Below, one piece after another: positions 12,691-21,457 of a stretch of DNA of 64,000 bases (position 1 is the first letter of the stretch; every line of letters begins with the position of its first letter). The translations under genes and the position numbers were made by a program. This DNA is from Desulfocapsa sp. Lineage in GTDB: Bacteria > Desulfobacterota > Desulfobulbia > Desulfobulbales > Desulfocapsaceae. The DNA lies in the NCBI GenBank assembly GCA_022712895.1, contig JAFLJS010000075.1, positions 1-64,000 of the forward strand, in the 5' to 3' direction. The notes under the pieces are model-generated. The model saw only the letters and a list, made by a program, of their open reading frames with translations, made no database searches and had not been told where the DNA came from.

Positions 12691-14745
12691 ATGGAATATC
12701 AATACTTAAAAATTGCCAATAAGCTGGAACAACAGATTCTGGCCGGAGAGTACCTGGCAGGCGATAAGCTTCCCTCTCTACGTAAACTTCGAGCTGCCAC
12801 AGGGCGTTCTATCTCCACAGTTTATCAGGCTTACGAAGAACTGGAAAATAGAGGGCTGGTCGAAGTGAGGGAGAAATCAGGTTTTTTTGCACGGCCACTG
12901 CTTAACGACATTTTATCCCTTCCCAAAAAGGGTGTGTCACCGGTTAAATCGCATAAGGTGGCCATAAATGTGCTCTCTTCCATGATGCAACGCTCCCTGA
13001 ACAACCCCAACCGTATCCCCTTTGGGGAAGCGGCCCTGGCCAACTCTCTACTACCGGGTAAGCAGATGGCAGCTGCAGTGCGTTCTGCTGCTATGGGCTA
13101 TCAGGATGGAAGCCATAGTGGTTACGGTGCGCCAGCGGGCTATAAGCAATTGCAAAAAGAAATTAGCAAACGTTCTCTGGATCTTCCCAATGGAAGTTGT
13201 GCCAGTGAAATAATCATTAGCCAGGGCTGTATGAGTGGAATTGAGCTCTGTCTACGGAGTGTGGCACGGCCTGGGGATACTATTCTTTTAGAGTCGCCAA
13301 CTTTTCTCTGCTATCTACAGCTGATTGAAGACCTCAATATGCAGGCCCTTGAGATTCCGGCAGATCCTTCCACCGGATTGGATGTTGAAAGGCTTGAAAA
13401 AACACTTGATGAACATGATATTCGTGCAGCCCTTTTTAATTCTACGTTCCAGAACCCATTGGGGTTTGATATGGCAGCAGAAGCCAAAGAGGAACTGGTT
13501 ACTCTTTTTACCGAACGAGGAATCCCTATTATAGAGGATAACATCTATAATAATCTCTACTTTGGGGAGCTTAAACCCCTGTCGTTAAAGCATTTCGATA
13601 ACCAGGGCATGGTGCTATATTGCAATTCATTCTCCAAAGATCTTATGCCCGATCTCAGAATCGGATGGGTTCTGGCAGGAAAATACCGCGAAAAGGTAAA
13701 ACGTCTGAAGTTTAACAATAGTCTGGCCAGTCCACAGTTGATGCAGCACGCACTGGCACAGTATCTGGAAGGCAGTGGTTACGAAAGACATCTGCGTAAA
13801 CTTCGTAACAGTTTGCGAAAACAAGCAGCTGACATGAGCCATTCCATTGTTCGATATTTTCCGGCAGAAACCAGAATATCCTCCCCTAAAGGAGGATTAA
13901 CTTTATGGGTTGAGTTGCCAGGCAATGTGGATAGTCTCAAACTTTTTCGTCTTGCGGAAAAGGAAAATATTTCCATATTACCGGGTACTCTCTGTTCGGG
14001 CACAGGGCAGTATGATCACTGCATTCGTCTATGTTACGGGCACCCCTGGAATGATCGAATGGAAAAGGGTATGGCTACGCTTGGCAGATTGATAAAATCT
14101 CTTGAAAAAACCGAGGTGAAAAACAACAGTGAAGTAAACACTGAAGAGATTGTTGTTGGTCTGAATACTGATCCTGAGATTCTCAGGATTGAAGATATCA
14201 TTCGTAACGTCCCACTACAGAACAGTGCTTCAACACTTCGTTTTCATCAATCTATCTCAGGCAATATCCTCAAACTTCTTGCAAGTAATGAGTTACATGG
14301 AGGGTTTGTCTTTGGTGAGTGTAATGACGACAGGTTTGTGGTTCGGTATCTGACCACCTATTATCTGAAAATTGTCGGGCCTACTCAGATGGCAGATAAA
14401 ATTAAAGAAGCTGAATATCAGGATCTGGCAGAGCTTCCCTGGATTGGAATTCCTGCGGAATGTCCCTATTGTCAGTTAATGGAAGATCTTTTTTTTGAGC
14501 GTGGCTTTAATCCCAGGCAAGCGATTATCGCCAATGACGAAGCAGCTATTCTCACCATGATTAAAGCGGGTGTGGGGCTCAGTTTCATGCTGGAAGATCA
14601 GGCCATGATCTTGGCTGAAAAGGGGAGCCTGGTTGTCTGGGAACAGGAACGTTTTACTTTTCCCTTATCCTTTGTCACCTTAGCAAGCGCACAGGATGAT
14701 GAACGTGTCCAGGCTATTCAAAAGGTAATCGAAAAGATCTGGTGA
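12691..14745 (+). CDS. MocR-type regulator with fused LysR-type effector domain
   Basis: The start at 12691 (MEYQYLKIANKLEQQI) follows AAGGG; the frame is open upstream but codes for low-complexity sequence. Residues 1-75 are a GntR winged helix (GDKLPSLRKLRAATGRS, TVYQAYEELENRGLVEV). Residues about 115-470 are a fold-type I aminotransferase domain, with the PLP Lys at 316 in NSFSKDLMPDLRIGW and FQNPLGFDM before it. This pair is the MocR architecture. From about 484 to the end (684), instead of stopping, the protein adds a periplasmic-binding-like domain typical of LysR regulators: EEIVVGLNTDPEIL, ASNELHGGFVFGE, ELPWIGIPAECPYCQLMEDL and TMIKAGVGLSFMLE. That C-terminal addition is unusual. Targets may be the divergent TSUP permease and itself. 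Confidence 0.85.
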   Translation: MEYQYLKIANKLEQQILAGEYLAGDKLPSLRKLRAATGRSISTVYQAYEELENRGLVEVREKSGFFARPLLNDILSLPKKGVSPVKSHKVAINVLSSMMQRSLNNPNRIPFGEAALANSLLPGKQMAAAVRSAAMGYQDGSHSGYGAPAGYKQLQKEISKRSLDLPNGSCASEIIISQGCMSGIELCLRSVARPGDTILLESPTFLCYLQLIEDLNMQALEIPADPSTGLDVERLEKTLDEHDIRAALFNSTFQNPLGFDMAAEAKEELVTLFTERGIPIIEDNIYNNLYFGELKPLSLKHFDNQGMVLYCNSFSKDLMPDLRIGWVLAGKYREKVKRLKFNNSLASPQLMQHALAQYLEGSGYERHLRKLRNSLRKQAADMSHSIVRYFPAETRISSPKGGLTLWVELPGNVDSLKLFRLAEKENISILPGTLCSGTGQYDHCIRLCYGHPWNDRMEKGMATLGRLIKSLEKTEVKNNSEVNTEEIVVGLNTDPEILRIEDIIRNVPLQNSASTLRFHQSISGNILKLLASNELHGGFVFGECNDDRFVVRYLTTYYLKIVGPTQMADKIKEAEYQDLAELPWIGIPAECPYCQLMEDLFFERGFNPRQAIIANDEAAILTMIKAGVGLSFMLEDQAMILAEKGSLVVWEQERFTFPLSFVTLASAQDDERVQAIQKVIEKIW

Positions 14746-14762
14746 ACCAGAGTATGAAACTG

Positions 14763-15938
14763 CTAGCTTAGGGTTATTTCTGTAATCTCATTATAGGAAT
14801 CCAGTCTCAAGGGTGGCCCCCAGCACCCGGTTCCCTGATTGATATAGAGCGTTGTGCTTTTGTGTTGATGGAATCCTTTCACGTAGGGTTGTTGCAGATA
14901 AACAAGATAGTTAAAGGGCCATACCTGCCCGCCATGGGTATGGCCGGCTAATACAAGGTCAGTTTTATATTCGGCTGCCTCTATGACTGCAATGGGTTGG
15001 TGGGCAAGGAGGATCTTTTTTTTGCTATTATCTAACCCGGAAAGTGCCTTGTTAAAATCAGAGGCATGTTTTGCCCCAAATTTTTTTCCTTCATGGTCAG
15101 TAACACCTGCCAGGTAGAACCATTCATTGGCTTTTTTGATCTTAACATTCGCATTATTCAGTACTTTAATTCCCATCTTTTCTATTGCAGTTGTCCAGTC
15201 GTCTGCGCCACTGTAGTACTCATGATTTCCCGTAACAAAGTAGACACCCTGCTCAGCTTTCAGGTCTTTAAGTGCAGCTATTTCACCAAAAAGTTTTTCG
15301 GTGTTTCCATCCACCAGATCACCGGTAATGGCAATCAGATCAGCTTGTAAGCTGTTTACCTGGTCAACGATTTCCTGCAGCTTGGCACCTGTCATCATTT
15401 GTCCAATATGGAGGTCTGATATTTGTACGATTTTAAATCCTTTGAAGATCTCAGGCAGTCCGTTAAGGGATACAGTATGGCGCTCTACAATGGCGTTGGC
15501 GTAATAATTTTGGACGCCAATAAAGGAGAAACCAGAGACAAATAACGATGTACCAAGAGCGACGGACCGGGACATGAAATTTCTTCGTCCCAGATTCGTT
15601 CTGACTACATTTTTACCGGTAAGTTTTGCAACGATATACAACTGGAAACTGAGTAAGTCTTTTAAAAATAACAGGATAAATAGTGCGATCATGCTGCCCA
15701 GCCACAGATAGGCGAGCCAAACTATTGGAAATGCCTGCTGGAAGGATAGTAAGTTGGAAGCAGCGATTGCTGCTGGAAATAAAATGGCCAGCAGGATTAT
15801 GGAAAAGGTTCCAAACGTACTCATGGGTTTGGGTAATGCGGTATCTTTGACGAGCCTTCGCCAGAAATAGTAGTGCAATAGCAATACAATTAGCGTTGCA
15901 AGAGATAAAAAACTTATGAAAACAGTTATATTTGACAT
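14763..15938 (-). CDS. Membrane-anchored metallophosphoesterase
   Basis: The protein has 391 residues. The N-terminal 135 residues carry about four transmembrane helices and then GRRNFMSRSVALG, a Tat-like or stop-transfer segment. The rest is a calcineurin-like phosphoesterase of the YaeI/YkuE type with all metal motifs: ISDLHIGQ, GDLVDGNTE, GNHEYYSG, LAHQP and AGHTHGGQVWP. Members act on lipid or nucleotide phosphodiesters at the outer face of the membrane. It ends convergently 17 bp from the MocR gene. Substrate unknown; the family call is secure. Confidence 0.9.
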   Translation of the reverse strand: MSNITVFISFLSLATLIVLLLHYYFWRRLVKDTALPKPMSTFGTFSIILLAILFPAAIAASNLLSFQQAFPIVWLAYLWLGSMIALFILLFLKDLLSFQLYIVAKLTGKNVVRTNLGRRNFMSRSVALGTSLFVSGFSFIGVQNYYANAIVERHTVSLNGLPEIFKGFKIVQISDLHIGQMMTGAKLQEIVDQVNSLQADLIAITGDLVDGNTEKLFGEIAALKDLKAEQGVYFVTGNHEYYSGADDWTTAIEKMGIKVLNNANVKIKKANEWFYLAGVTDHEGKKFGAKHASDFNKALSGLDNSKKKILLAHQPIAVIEAAEYKTDLVLAGHTHGGQVWPFNYLVYLQQPYVKGFHQHKSTTLYINQGTGCWGPPLRLDSYNEITEITLS

Positions 15939-16024
15939 GGTTCAGTCGAAAAAAGCAGATTGAGGGGAACTAAAGACCTCCCCTCAACCTGTTAAACTTT
16001 TAAATCCTCAGGCAAAGAGAGTGC

Positions 16025-17182
16025 TTACAGTGCATCTTCCAGAATTTTACGGCTGATATCCAGTGTCAGATCTCCTGATTCTGAGAGAGCCGTCCTTCCA
16101 TTTTTCTCAAGAGCATTAACAATTTCATCGATACTTTCTTTTTTTATACCACATGAACTGAGACTTGTGCTCAGGCCAAGGCTTTCAAAAAAGGCACGGG
16201 TTTTATCAATTGCAAGATCGATGCGCTCATCATCAGTACCTTCTGTAATATTCCAGACACGCTCAGCATATTGGAGTAATTTATCATGCTTTTGTTCTTT
16301 TCTCACTTTCCAAATCGAAGGTTGAAGGATTGCAAGTGTGTGTCCGTGGTCAATTCCAAACAGTGCTGTGAGTTCATGGCCAATCATATGGGTTGTCCAA
16401 TCCTGGGGGACACCGGAACCGATGAGTCCATTAAGAGCATTCGTTGCACACCAGACAAGATTTGCACGTGCATCATAGTCTGTCGGGTTTTCAATCGTTT
16501 TGTTGCCAATCTCTATGAGAGTCAGCAGTATACCTTCTGCTGTGCGATCCTGGAACCTGCCCTCAGCAGGAAAGGTGACATATTGTTCAACGGTATGAAT
16601 AAAGGTATCAAGAACACCGTTGGCCACCTGTTTGACTGGTAAGCTGAATGTCAGGGTTGGATCTAAAAAAGAAAATTTGGGAAAAACCAGAGGACTGAAG
16701 ACAGGCAGCTTTGAACCATTATGGGAGACCACAGCGCCCATATTCATTTCAGATCCGGTAGCAGGTAAGGTTACCACCATCCCAAGGGGAAGGGCACTCT
16801 TTGCCGGTACAGGATTAAAACCATGCTCAAGCAGTTCTTCACAGTTACCCTCATATTTTGCGGCAAGTGCAATAAACTTGGTTCCATCCATAACTGACCC
16901 GCCACCAACTGCCAGAAGAAAATCAACATTCTGTTCTTTCGCTACCTCAACTGCTTTCATTAAGGTTGTATATTTAGGATTGGGCTCGATGCCACCAAAT
17001 TCTATAATTTCTCTCCCTTGTAATGCTTCAGTGACCTTGTTAAGGGTACCATATTTTTTGACGCTACCGCCCCCGTAGAGAACAAGCACTTTGCTGTTTG
17101 CCGGGACGTGATCATTCAACTCTGCTAGGCGATCCTTGCCAAAAATAATTTGAGTTGGATTGTAATAGTTGAAGTTTTGCAT
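16025..17182 (-). CDS. yqhD: YqhD-type NADPH-dependent aldehyde reductase
   Basis: This iron-containing alcohol dehydrogenase family enzyme reduces short, often toxic aldehydes with NADPH. The start at 17182 (MQNFNYYNPTQIIFGK) has GGGAG in front and gives 385 residues, close to E. coli YqhD (387); a longer frame from 17257 is less likely. Motifs: VLYGGGSVKKYGTL, EFGGIEPNP, LLAVGGGSVMDGTKF, LPATGSEMN, and metal ligands in NGVLDTFIHTVEQ and GHELTALFGIDHGHTLA. LLQYAERVWNITEG is nearly identical to YqhD. It is divergent from an AraC-family gene, as yqhD is from yqhC in E. coli. Confidence 0.92.
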   Translation of the reverse strand: MQNFNYYNPTQIIFGKDRLAELNDHVPANSKVLVLYGGGSVKKYGTLNKVTEALQGREIIEFGGIEPNPKYTTLMKAVEVAKEQNVDFLLAVGGGSVMDGTKFIALAAKYEGNCEELLEHGFNPVPAKSALPLGMVVTLPATGSEMNMGAVVSHNGSKLPVFSPLVFPKFSFLDPTLTFSLPVKQVANGVLDTFIHTVEQYVTFPAEGRFQDRTAEGILLTLIEIGNKTIENPTDYDARANLVWCATNALNGLIGSGVPQDWTTHMIGHELTALFGIDHGHTLAILQPSIWKVRKEQKHDKLLQYAERVWNITEGTDDERIDLAIDKTRAFFESLGLSTSLSSCGIKKESIDEIVNALEKNGRTALSESGDLTLDISRKILEDAL

Positions 17183-17371
17183 TTGTGTCTCCCTGGTAAA
17201 GGTTATTTGTCCTACTGTAAAATAGACAATACGACAGATGATTGTTTTTTTGAACACACAAACATGGCCAAATTATGCCTATTCCTACTTTTTCTATGAA
17301 AAAACCGATATCTTGTGTTTGCGTGGTATGGTAAGTTTATTCCAATGAATCTGTAAACAAGGAGAAAAGGG

Positions 17372-18253
17372 ATGAACGAAGTTGCAGAATTAATAAACAG
17401 GCTGGCAATAGCAAACGGGGTAAGTGGAACTTCCCAGAATGGTGTTTTTGTTTTCAAAGCATCAGAGTACCAGCCGCGTCAACCTCTCTGCTATGAACAG
17501 GGCATTATTATTGTTGGCCAGGGATCAAAACGGGTTTTTCTGGGTGATAAGGAATATGAATATAACCCTGATAATTATCTGGTACTCACCGTTCCTTTAC
17601 CGGCAGAGTGTGAAACATTCGCCACTGAAGAAAATCCTTTACTTGCGATGTTTGTGACGATTGATCTGGGAATGCTCAGTCGAATTATCGGTAAGATGGA
17701 TGAGCAGATTGATCCTTCATTCCTCGACCAGTCTGAGAAAAATCATGGCTTGTTTCTAGCCAGATTTGTTCCTGAAATCAAAGATACGGTGTTAAGACTG
17801 CTTCGTGTTCTACAGTCTCCCATCGAAAGCAGAATACTGGGTGATGGGCTTGTATACGAACTTATTTTTAGAGTTATGTGTGGTGAGAATGCTGCTGCTC
17901 TCTATGCCTTATCGATGAAAAACACTAACCTTGCAAAAATAGGCAAGGCGTTAAAGCAGATCCATGAAAAGTATCCGGAACCCATTGATGTTGAGGGCCT
18001 TGCCGGAGTTGTGAATATGAGTTCATCGGCGTTTCATCGTGCATTTAAAGATGTGACATCATCTTCTCCGATTCAATACTTGAAAAAGATACGGCTTAAT
18101 AATGCTAAAAGCATGCTGCAGGAAAAGAGGATGCGTGTTAACGAAGCGGCAACCGTTGTTGGCTATGAGAGTCCCAGTCAGTTTAGTCGTGAATTTAAAC
18201 GATATTTTGGATACAGTCCGGTGATGCTAACAAAGAATCTTGCTGCAAAATAG
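17372..18253 (+). CDS. yqhC: AraC-family regulator, YqhC-like
   Basis: The likely activator of the divergent aldehyde reductase gene in response to aldehydes. AAGGAG precedes ATG 17372. Residues about 20-165 form the AraC N-terminal effector domain (QPLCYEQGIIIVGQGSKRVF, YNPDNYLVLTVPLPAECE). The C-terminal 100 residues form the two helix-turn-helix motifs (MSSSAFHRAFKDVTSSSPIQ; NEAATVVGYESPSQFSREFK). The 293-residue length is normal. The 189-bp shared upstream region is the presumed binding site. Assignment to YqhC rests on domain content and the conserved divergent layout rather than on a full alignment. Confidence 0.85.
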   Translation: MNEVAELINRLAIANGVSGTSQNGVFVFKASEYQPRQPLCYEQGIIIVGQGSKRVFLGDKEYEYNPDNYLVLTVPLPAECETFATEENPLLAMFVTIDLGMLSRIIGKMDEQIDPSFLDQSEKNHGLFLARFVPEIKDTVLRLLRVLQSPIESRILGDGLVYELIFRVMCGENAAALYALSMKNTNLAKIGKALKQIHEKYPEPIDVEGLAGVVNMSSSAFHRAFKDVTSSSPIQYLKKIRLNNAKSMLQEKRMRVNEAATVVGYESPSQFSREFKRYFGYSPVMLTKNLAAK

Positions 18254-18278
18254 ACCAAAATTAATTCAGTTATTGTAA

Positions 18279-19226
18279 ATGAAATGTAACAATAAAAGAG
18301 TCTCAGGATATCTTTACGCTATCGGAGCAACCGCTATCTGGTCTGGAAATTTCATTATTGCTCGTGGCCTAAGTGACAGCATTCCACCGGTCAGCCTTGC
18401 TTTCTGGCGATGGGTTGTTGCTGTACTTGTGTTTTTGCCTTTCGCTTCGAAAACACTTATTGCTGAGAGGCACATTCTGAAAGATAACATACCTTATTTA
18501 TGTGTCACCGCTCTGCTTGGAATTACCGTTTTCAACACGCTTATCTATTTTGCCGGCCATACAACTACGGCAATTAATCTGTCTTTGATATCAATAACAT
18601 TCCCTGTGTTTATTGTCGTTCTGTCCCGGTTAGTGTTCGGTGAATTGATTACTGTAAACAAATATTTCGGAATAGTACTTGTTGCAGCAGGAATACTCTT
18701 TTTGATTACCAAAGGAAGGCTTTTGGAACTCTTGAAGATATCTTTTGTAATAGGGGATTTGTGGATGCTTCTGGCGGCTATCACTTTTGCCGTCTACTCG
18801 ATCTTGTTAAAGCGTAAACCTGCACAACTCAGTGTCTGGACATTACAGTTGAGCACATTCATTTTGGGGCTGTTATTTCTTTCTCCATTTTATATTTGGG
18901 AATATTTAAATACTCCACCGGTAGAAATCAATTCCAATGTCATCTTTTCGATACTCTATGTGGGTATTTTTGCCTCACTTGTCGCATTTATATTGTGGAG
19001 TAAGGCTATCGAAACAATCGGCCCCATCAAGTCTGGAATGGTGTACTACACTCTGCCTTTATTCAGTATGATTTTAGCCAGCCTGTTTTTAGGAGAGGCT
19101 GTTACAGGAATCCATTTTTTCAGCGCCTCACTTATAGTCTCAGGTATACTTATAGCAAATTATGATGGTTACAAAGCCCATAAGGTGCCAACGCCAGGAG
19201 CGGATGATAGTTTGAAGGATAGTTAA
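18279..19226 (+). CDS. EamA/DMT-family transporter
   Basis: A 315-residue inner-membrane carrier of the 10-TM drug/metabolite transporter superfamily, with two EamA halves. The first half shows ATAIWSGNFIIARGL and PVSLAFWRWVVAV, the second LLAAITFAVYSILLKRK and GPIKSGMVYYTLPLFSMILA with LFLGEAVTG. Members usually export amino acids or small metabolites. It begins 25 bp after the AraC gene on the same strand and could be co-transcribed with it. Substrate not inferable. Confidence 0.9.
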   Translation: MKCNNKRVSGYLYAIGATAIWSGNFIIARGLSDSIPPVSLAFWRWVVAVLVFLPFASKTLIAERHILKDNIPYLCVTALLGITVFNTLIYFAGHTTTAINLSLISITFPVFIVVLSRLVFGELITVNKYFGIVLVAAGILFLITKGRLLELLKISFVIGDLWMLLAAITFAVYSILLKRKPAQLSVWTLQLSTFILGLLFLSPFYIWEYLNTPPVEINSNVIFSILYVGIFASLVAFILWSKAIETIGPIKSGMVYYTLPLFSMILASLFLGEAVTGIHFFSASLIVSGILIANYDGYKAHKVPTPGADDSLKDS

Positions 19227-19252
19227 CTGGTTTTTATTCAGGGGAGTTTACA

Positions 19253-19436
19253 ATGTCACAAATACCAAGTCGAGAAGAAGCCTTTGCCCTACTCAAAAAG
19301 TATAACCATTCAGACAGTCTTATCAGACATGCTTTGGCCGTTGAAGGGGTAATGAGATTTTGTGCAAGAAAGAGATACCATAGCGGGTATGCAGGATGTG
19401 GCTGAACAGATAGGTCTCAAAGGCAATATTGGTTAG
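19253..19436 (+). pseudogene. HD-domain hydrolase with large internal deletion
   Basis: The N terminus (from ATG 19253, after GGGGAG) reads IPSREEAFALLKKYNHSDSL then IRHALAVEGVMRF, the usual opening of a family of about 190-residue HDIG-type phosphohydrolases. Near 19352 the frame changes, and RDTIAGMQDVAEQIGLKGN follows, which is the C-terminal end of the same family, stopping at 19434-19436. The middle of roughly 130 residues, including the metal-binding HD pair, is missing. An internal deletion with a frameshift explains this. No further gene is seen before 19594. Confidence 0.7.
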
Positions 19437-19593
19437 CAGCATAGCTTTTTGCGGGAATATTTTTTTTGAATCAAACTTGTCAAAGCCAACGGCAGGACAT
19501 ACCATGTCATTAAGTTGTTTTGGTAAGTTTTTTAATTAATTACTATTATAGCGAATTAAGATGAAATCGATAACTCTAAAGGGGGGTAGACTA

Positions 19594-20550
19594 ATGGTTG
19601 CATTTTCTCGATGGGACGACTGGCTGGTTGCAGAACATGAAATGATTGAAAGAGCCATGGAAGTGTTAAAGGTAAATTTGGACAAAGTGGCGAGTGGGAA
19701 ATATGACAAGGTTCAGATCGCCAGAGCCATAGATTTTCTCCTGGAGTTTGGTGATAGAATTCATAATACAAAAGAGGAGAAATTTCTCTTTCCCCTTATG
19801 GGTAAAAGAGGTGCCCCAACTGAAGGTGGCCCTATTGGTGTAATGTTACTAGAGCATGATCTTGAGCGGAAGCTGCTTGTTGAGATGCAAATGGCCCTTG
19901 GTTCGTTGAGTAGCTCCTCCGATAAAGACAAAGCTCTGTTTGTTAAAGAGGGGCAGGAATATTTAACTGTCCGGGCAGAACATATCTGGAAAGAGAATGA
20001 TATCCTCTACAATATGGCACGCCAGATTTTGACTGAAGCTGATATTGCGTATCTTCTTCAAGCGTTTAAAGATTCTGATCGTCAACATTATGGCGACGAT
20101 GCTTCAGCCAAGTTTGCAACCATGCTTCAAGAGGTCGAAGAAGGTGGCAAAAAAATGCGGTTGGTGGAGAATCTCAGTATGGATCAGCTCCATGCAATTA
20201 TGGAGACACTGCCGATGGAGGTTACTTTTGTTGATGCCGACGATACCGTTGCCTACTTTAACCGGCTGGATAAAGAAAAAATATTTGCTCGAACCCGGTC
20301 AGTTATTGGCCGTAAAGTGCACAAATGCCATCCTGAAAAGTCTGTGGATACTGTGCTCAAAATTGTTGAAGGGTTTAAAAACAAGACCATGGACAAGGCG
20401 GAATTCTGGATCAATTTTCGCGATGAGAAGATATTGATTCGCTATTTTCCTGTCTATGGTGACAACGATGAATATATGGGTGTCTTGGAAGTAACTCAGG
20501 AAGTTGCCTGGATTCAGAAGCTTGAAGGTCAGAAACTGCTACTGGATTGA
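19594..20550 (+). CDS. Hemerythrin-like protein with PAS domain
   Basis: The start at 19594 (MVAFSRWDDWL) is chosen because GGGGGG lies 7-12 bases upstream; an ATG at 19561 lacks a ribosome site. Residues about 5-165 form a hemerythrin HHE fold with candidate di-iron ligands in AEHEMIER, RIHNTKEEKFLFP, LLEHDLER and RAEHIWKEND. Residues about 200-315 form a PAS-type sensor (EVTFVDADDTVAYFNRLDK, VIGRKVHKCHPEKSVDTV). This combination resembles the DUF438/HHE-PAS proteins of anaerobes, probably sensing oxygen, NO or redox state. No output domain is present. A DUF1858-like gene follows. Confidence 0.85.
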   Translation: MVAFSRWDDWLVAEHEMIERAMEVLKVNLDKVASGKYDKVQIARAIDFLLEFGDRIHNTKEEKFLFPLMGKRGAPTEGGPIGVMLLEHDLERKLLVEMQMALGSLSSSSDKDKALFVKEGQEYLTVRAEHIWKENDILYNMARQILTEADIAYLLQAFKDSDRQHYGDDASAKFATMLQEVEEGGKKMRLVENLSMDQLHAIMETLPMEVTFVDADDTVAYFNRLDKEKIFARTRSVIGRKVHKCHPEKSVDTVLKIVEGFKNKTMDKAEFWINFRDEKILIRYFPVYGDNDEYMGVLEVTQEVAWIQKLEGQKLLLD

Positions 20551-20581
20551 TCGCTTGAGTAAAACTGTAGTGAGGTCCGTC

Positions 20582-20652
20582 AGGATCATGTTTGGTGTCA
20601 CGTGAGTGATGCATTAACATGATCCTTGGCTGGAACGAATTGTTACGTGACA
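20582..20652 (+). promoter_or_regulatory. Two mutually exclusive hairpins
   Basis: AGGATCATGTT (20582-20592) pairs perfectly with AACATGATCCT (20616-20626). TGTCACGT (20596-20603), lying in that loop, pairs perfectly with ACGTGACA (20645-20652). Because the arms interleave they form a pseudoknot or compete. They lie between the hemerythrin gene and the DUF1858-like gene, whose ribosome site begins 16 bases after the last arm. No T-run follows, so this is not a plain terminator. Confidence 0.5.
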
Positions 20653-20681
20653 GCGGTTTTTCCTGTCAAAGGAGTAAAATT

Positions 20682-20906
20682 GTGGAACTTGTAGGTGGCA
20701 TTGGTGACAAACCAATAAAAGAGGTCATTGATGAACATCCGAAAGTGGGTGAGATTCTTGAGAAGTATGACATAGGCTGCATTGCATGTACTGTCGGTAC
20801 CTGTCATTTTAAAGAAGTTGTCAAAGTCCATTTTCTGGGAGACGAAGTTGAGCAACAAATTGAAAAAGAGGTCAATGAGTATCTGTCCTCTGTGTTGGAA
20901 AAATAA
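20682..20906 (+). CDS. DUF1858-like small protein
   Basis: The start GTG at 20682 has AAAGGAG at 20668-20674 with a 7-base gap; an in-frame ATG at 20619 lies inside a hairpin and has no ribosome site. The 74-residue product contains KPIKEVIDEHPKVGEILEKY followed by DIGCIACTVGTCHF, like DUF1858/ScdA-type domains that accompany hemerythrins and hybrid-cluster proteins. Three Cys (CxxCxxxxC) could bind a metal or cluster. It ends 14 bp before the thioesterase gene, so the two are probably co-transcribed. Role unknown, perhaps in redox or NO response. Confidence 0.7.
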   Translation: MELVGGIGDKPIKEVIDEHPKVGEILEKYDIGCIACTVGTCHFKEVVKVHFLGDEVEQQIEKEVNEYLSSVLEK

Positions 20907-20920
20907 TTTCAGGAAGTGAC

Positions 20921-21430
20921 ATGAAAGAAATAAAAGTAACCCGCAAACAACCTAATTCTAAGATGTGTTTTGTTTGTGGGCTGGGAAATAATAGTGGTTT
21001 GAAAAGTCAGTTTTATGAACTGGAAACAGGTGAGTTGCTGGCCATCTTCCGGCCTACTACTGACCATCAAGGTTATCCCGGCCGTCTTCATGGCGGGTTG
21101 GCTGCAACAATATTGGATGAGACCATTGGCCGTGCTATTGTGCTTAAGCACAGTGACAATATCTGGGGAGTGACCTTAGAGTTTTCAATGCGGCTCAGAA
21201 AACCGATCCCTTTGGACAGTGATGTTAGAGTCCGCACACGTGTTACAAAAGAAAATAAACGTTTTTTTGAGGGCAGTGGAGAAATTCTTCTTGCGGATGG
21301 TTCAGTTGCCGTGGAAGGGGAAGGGCGCTACATGAAGATGGATATTGAAAAAATTACTGATTTTGATATCGATGCGCAAGAGTGGCGAGTGAATTTAATG
21401 AAGGATGATCCTGAAACGGTAAAACTCTAA
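20921..21430 (+). CDS. Hotdog-fold thioesterase (PaaI-like)
   Basis: A 169-residue single-hotdog protein with SKMCFVCGLGNNSGL at the N terminus, the active-site segment GYPGRLHGGLAATILDE and a C-terminal strand region. Such proteins hydrolyse acyl-CoA or aryl-CoA thioesters. The N-terminal CxxCG motif is common in one subgroup of the family. AGGAAG precedes the start. Substrate unknown. Confidence 0.82.
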   Translation: MKEIKVTRKQPNSKMCFVCGLGNNSGLKSQFYELETGELLAIFRPTTDHQGYPGRLHGGLAATILDETIGRAIVLKHSDNIWGVTLEFSMRLRKPIPLDSDVRVRTRVTKENKRFFEGSGEILLADGSVAVEGEGRYMKMDIEKITDFDIDAQEWRVNLMKDDPETVKL

Positions 21431-21457
21431 ATTCTACTATATTTAGGGTGGGGATCT

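Noticed and set aside
16620-17078. 152-codon frame opposite yqhD
   Set aside because: Antisense shadow of a near-identical YqhD homologue; no ribosome site.
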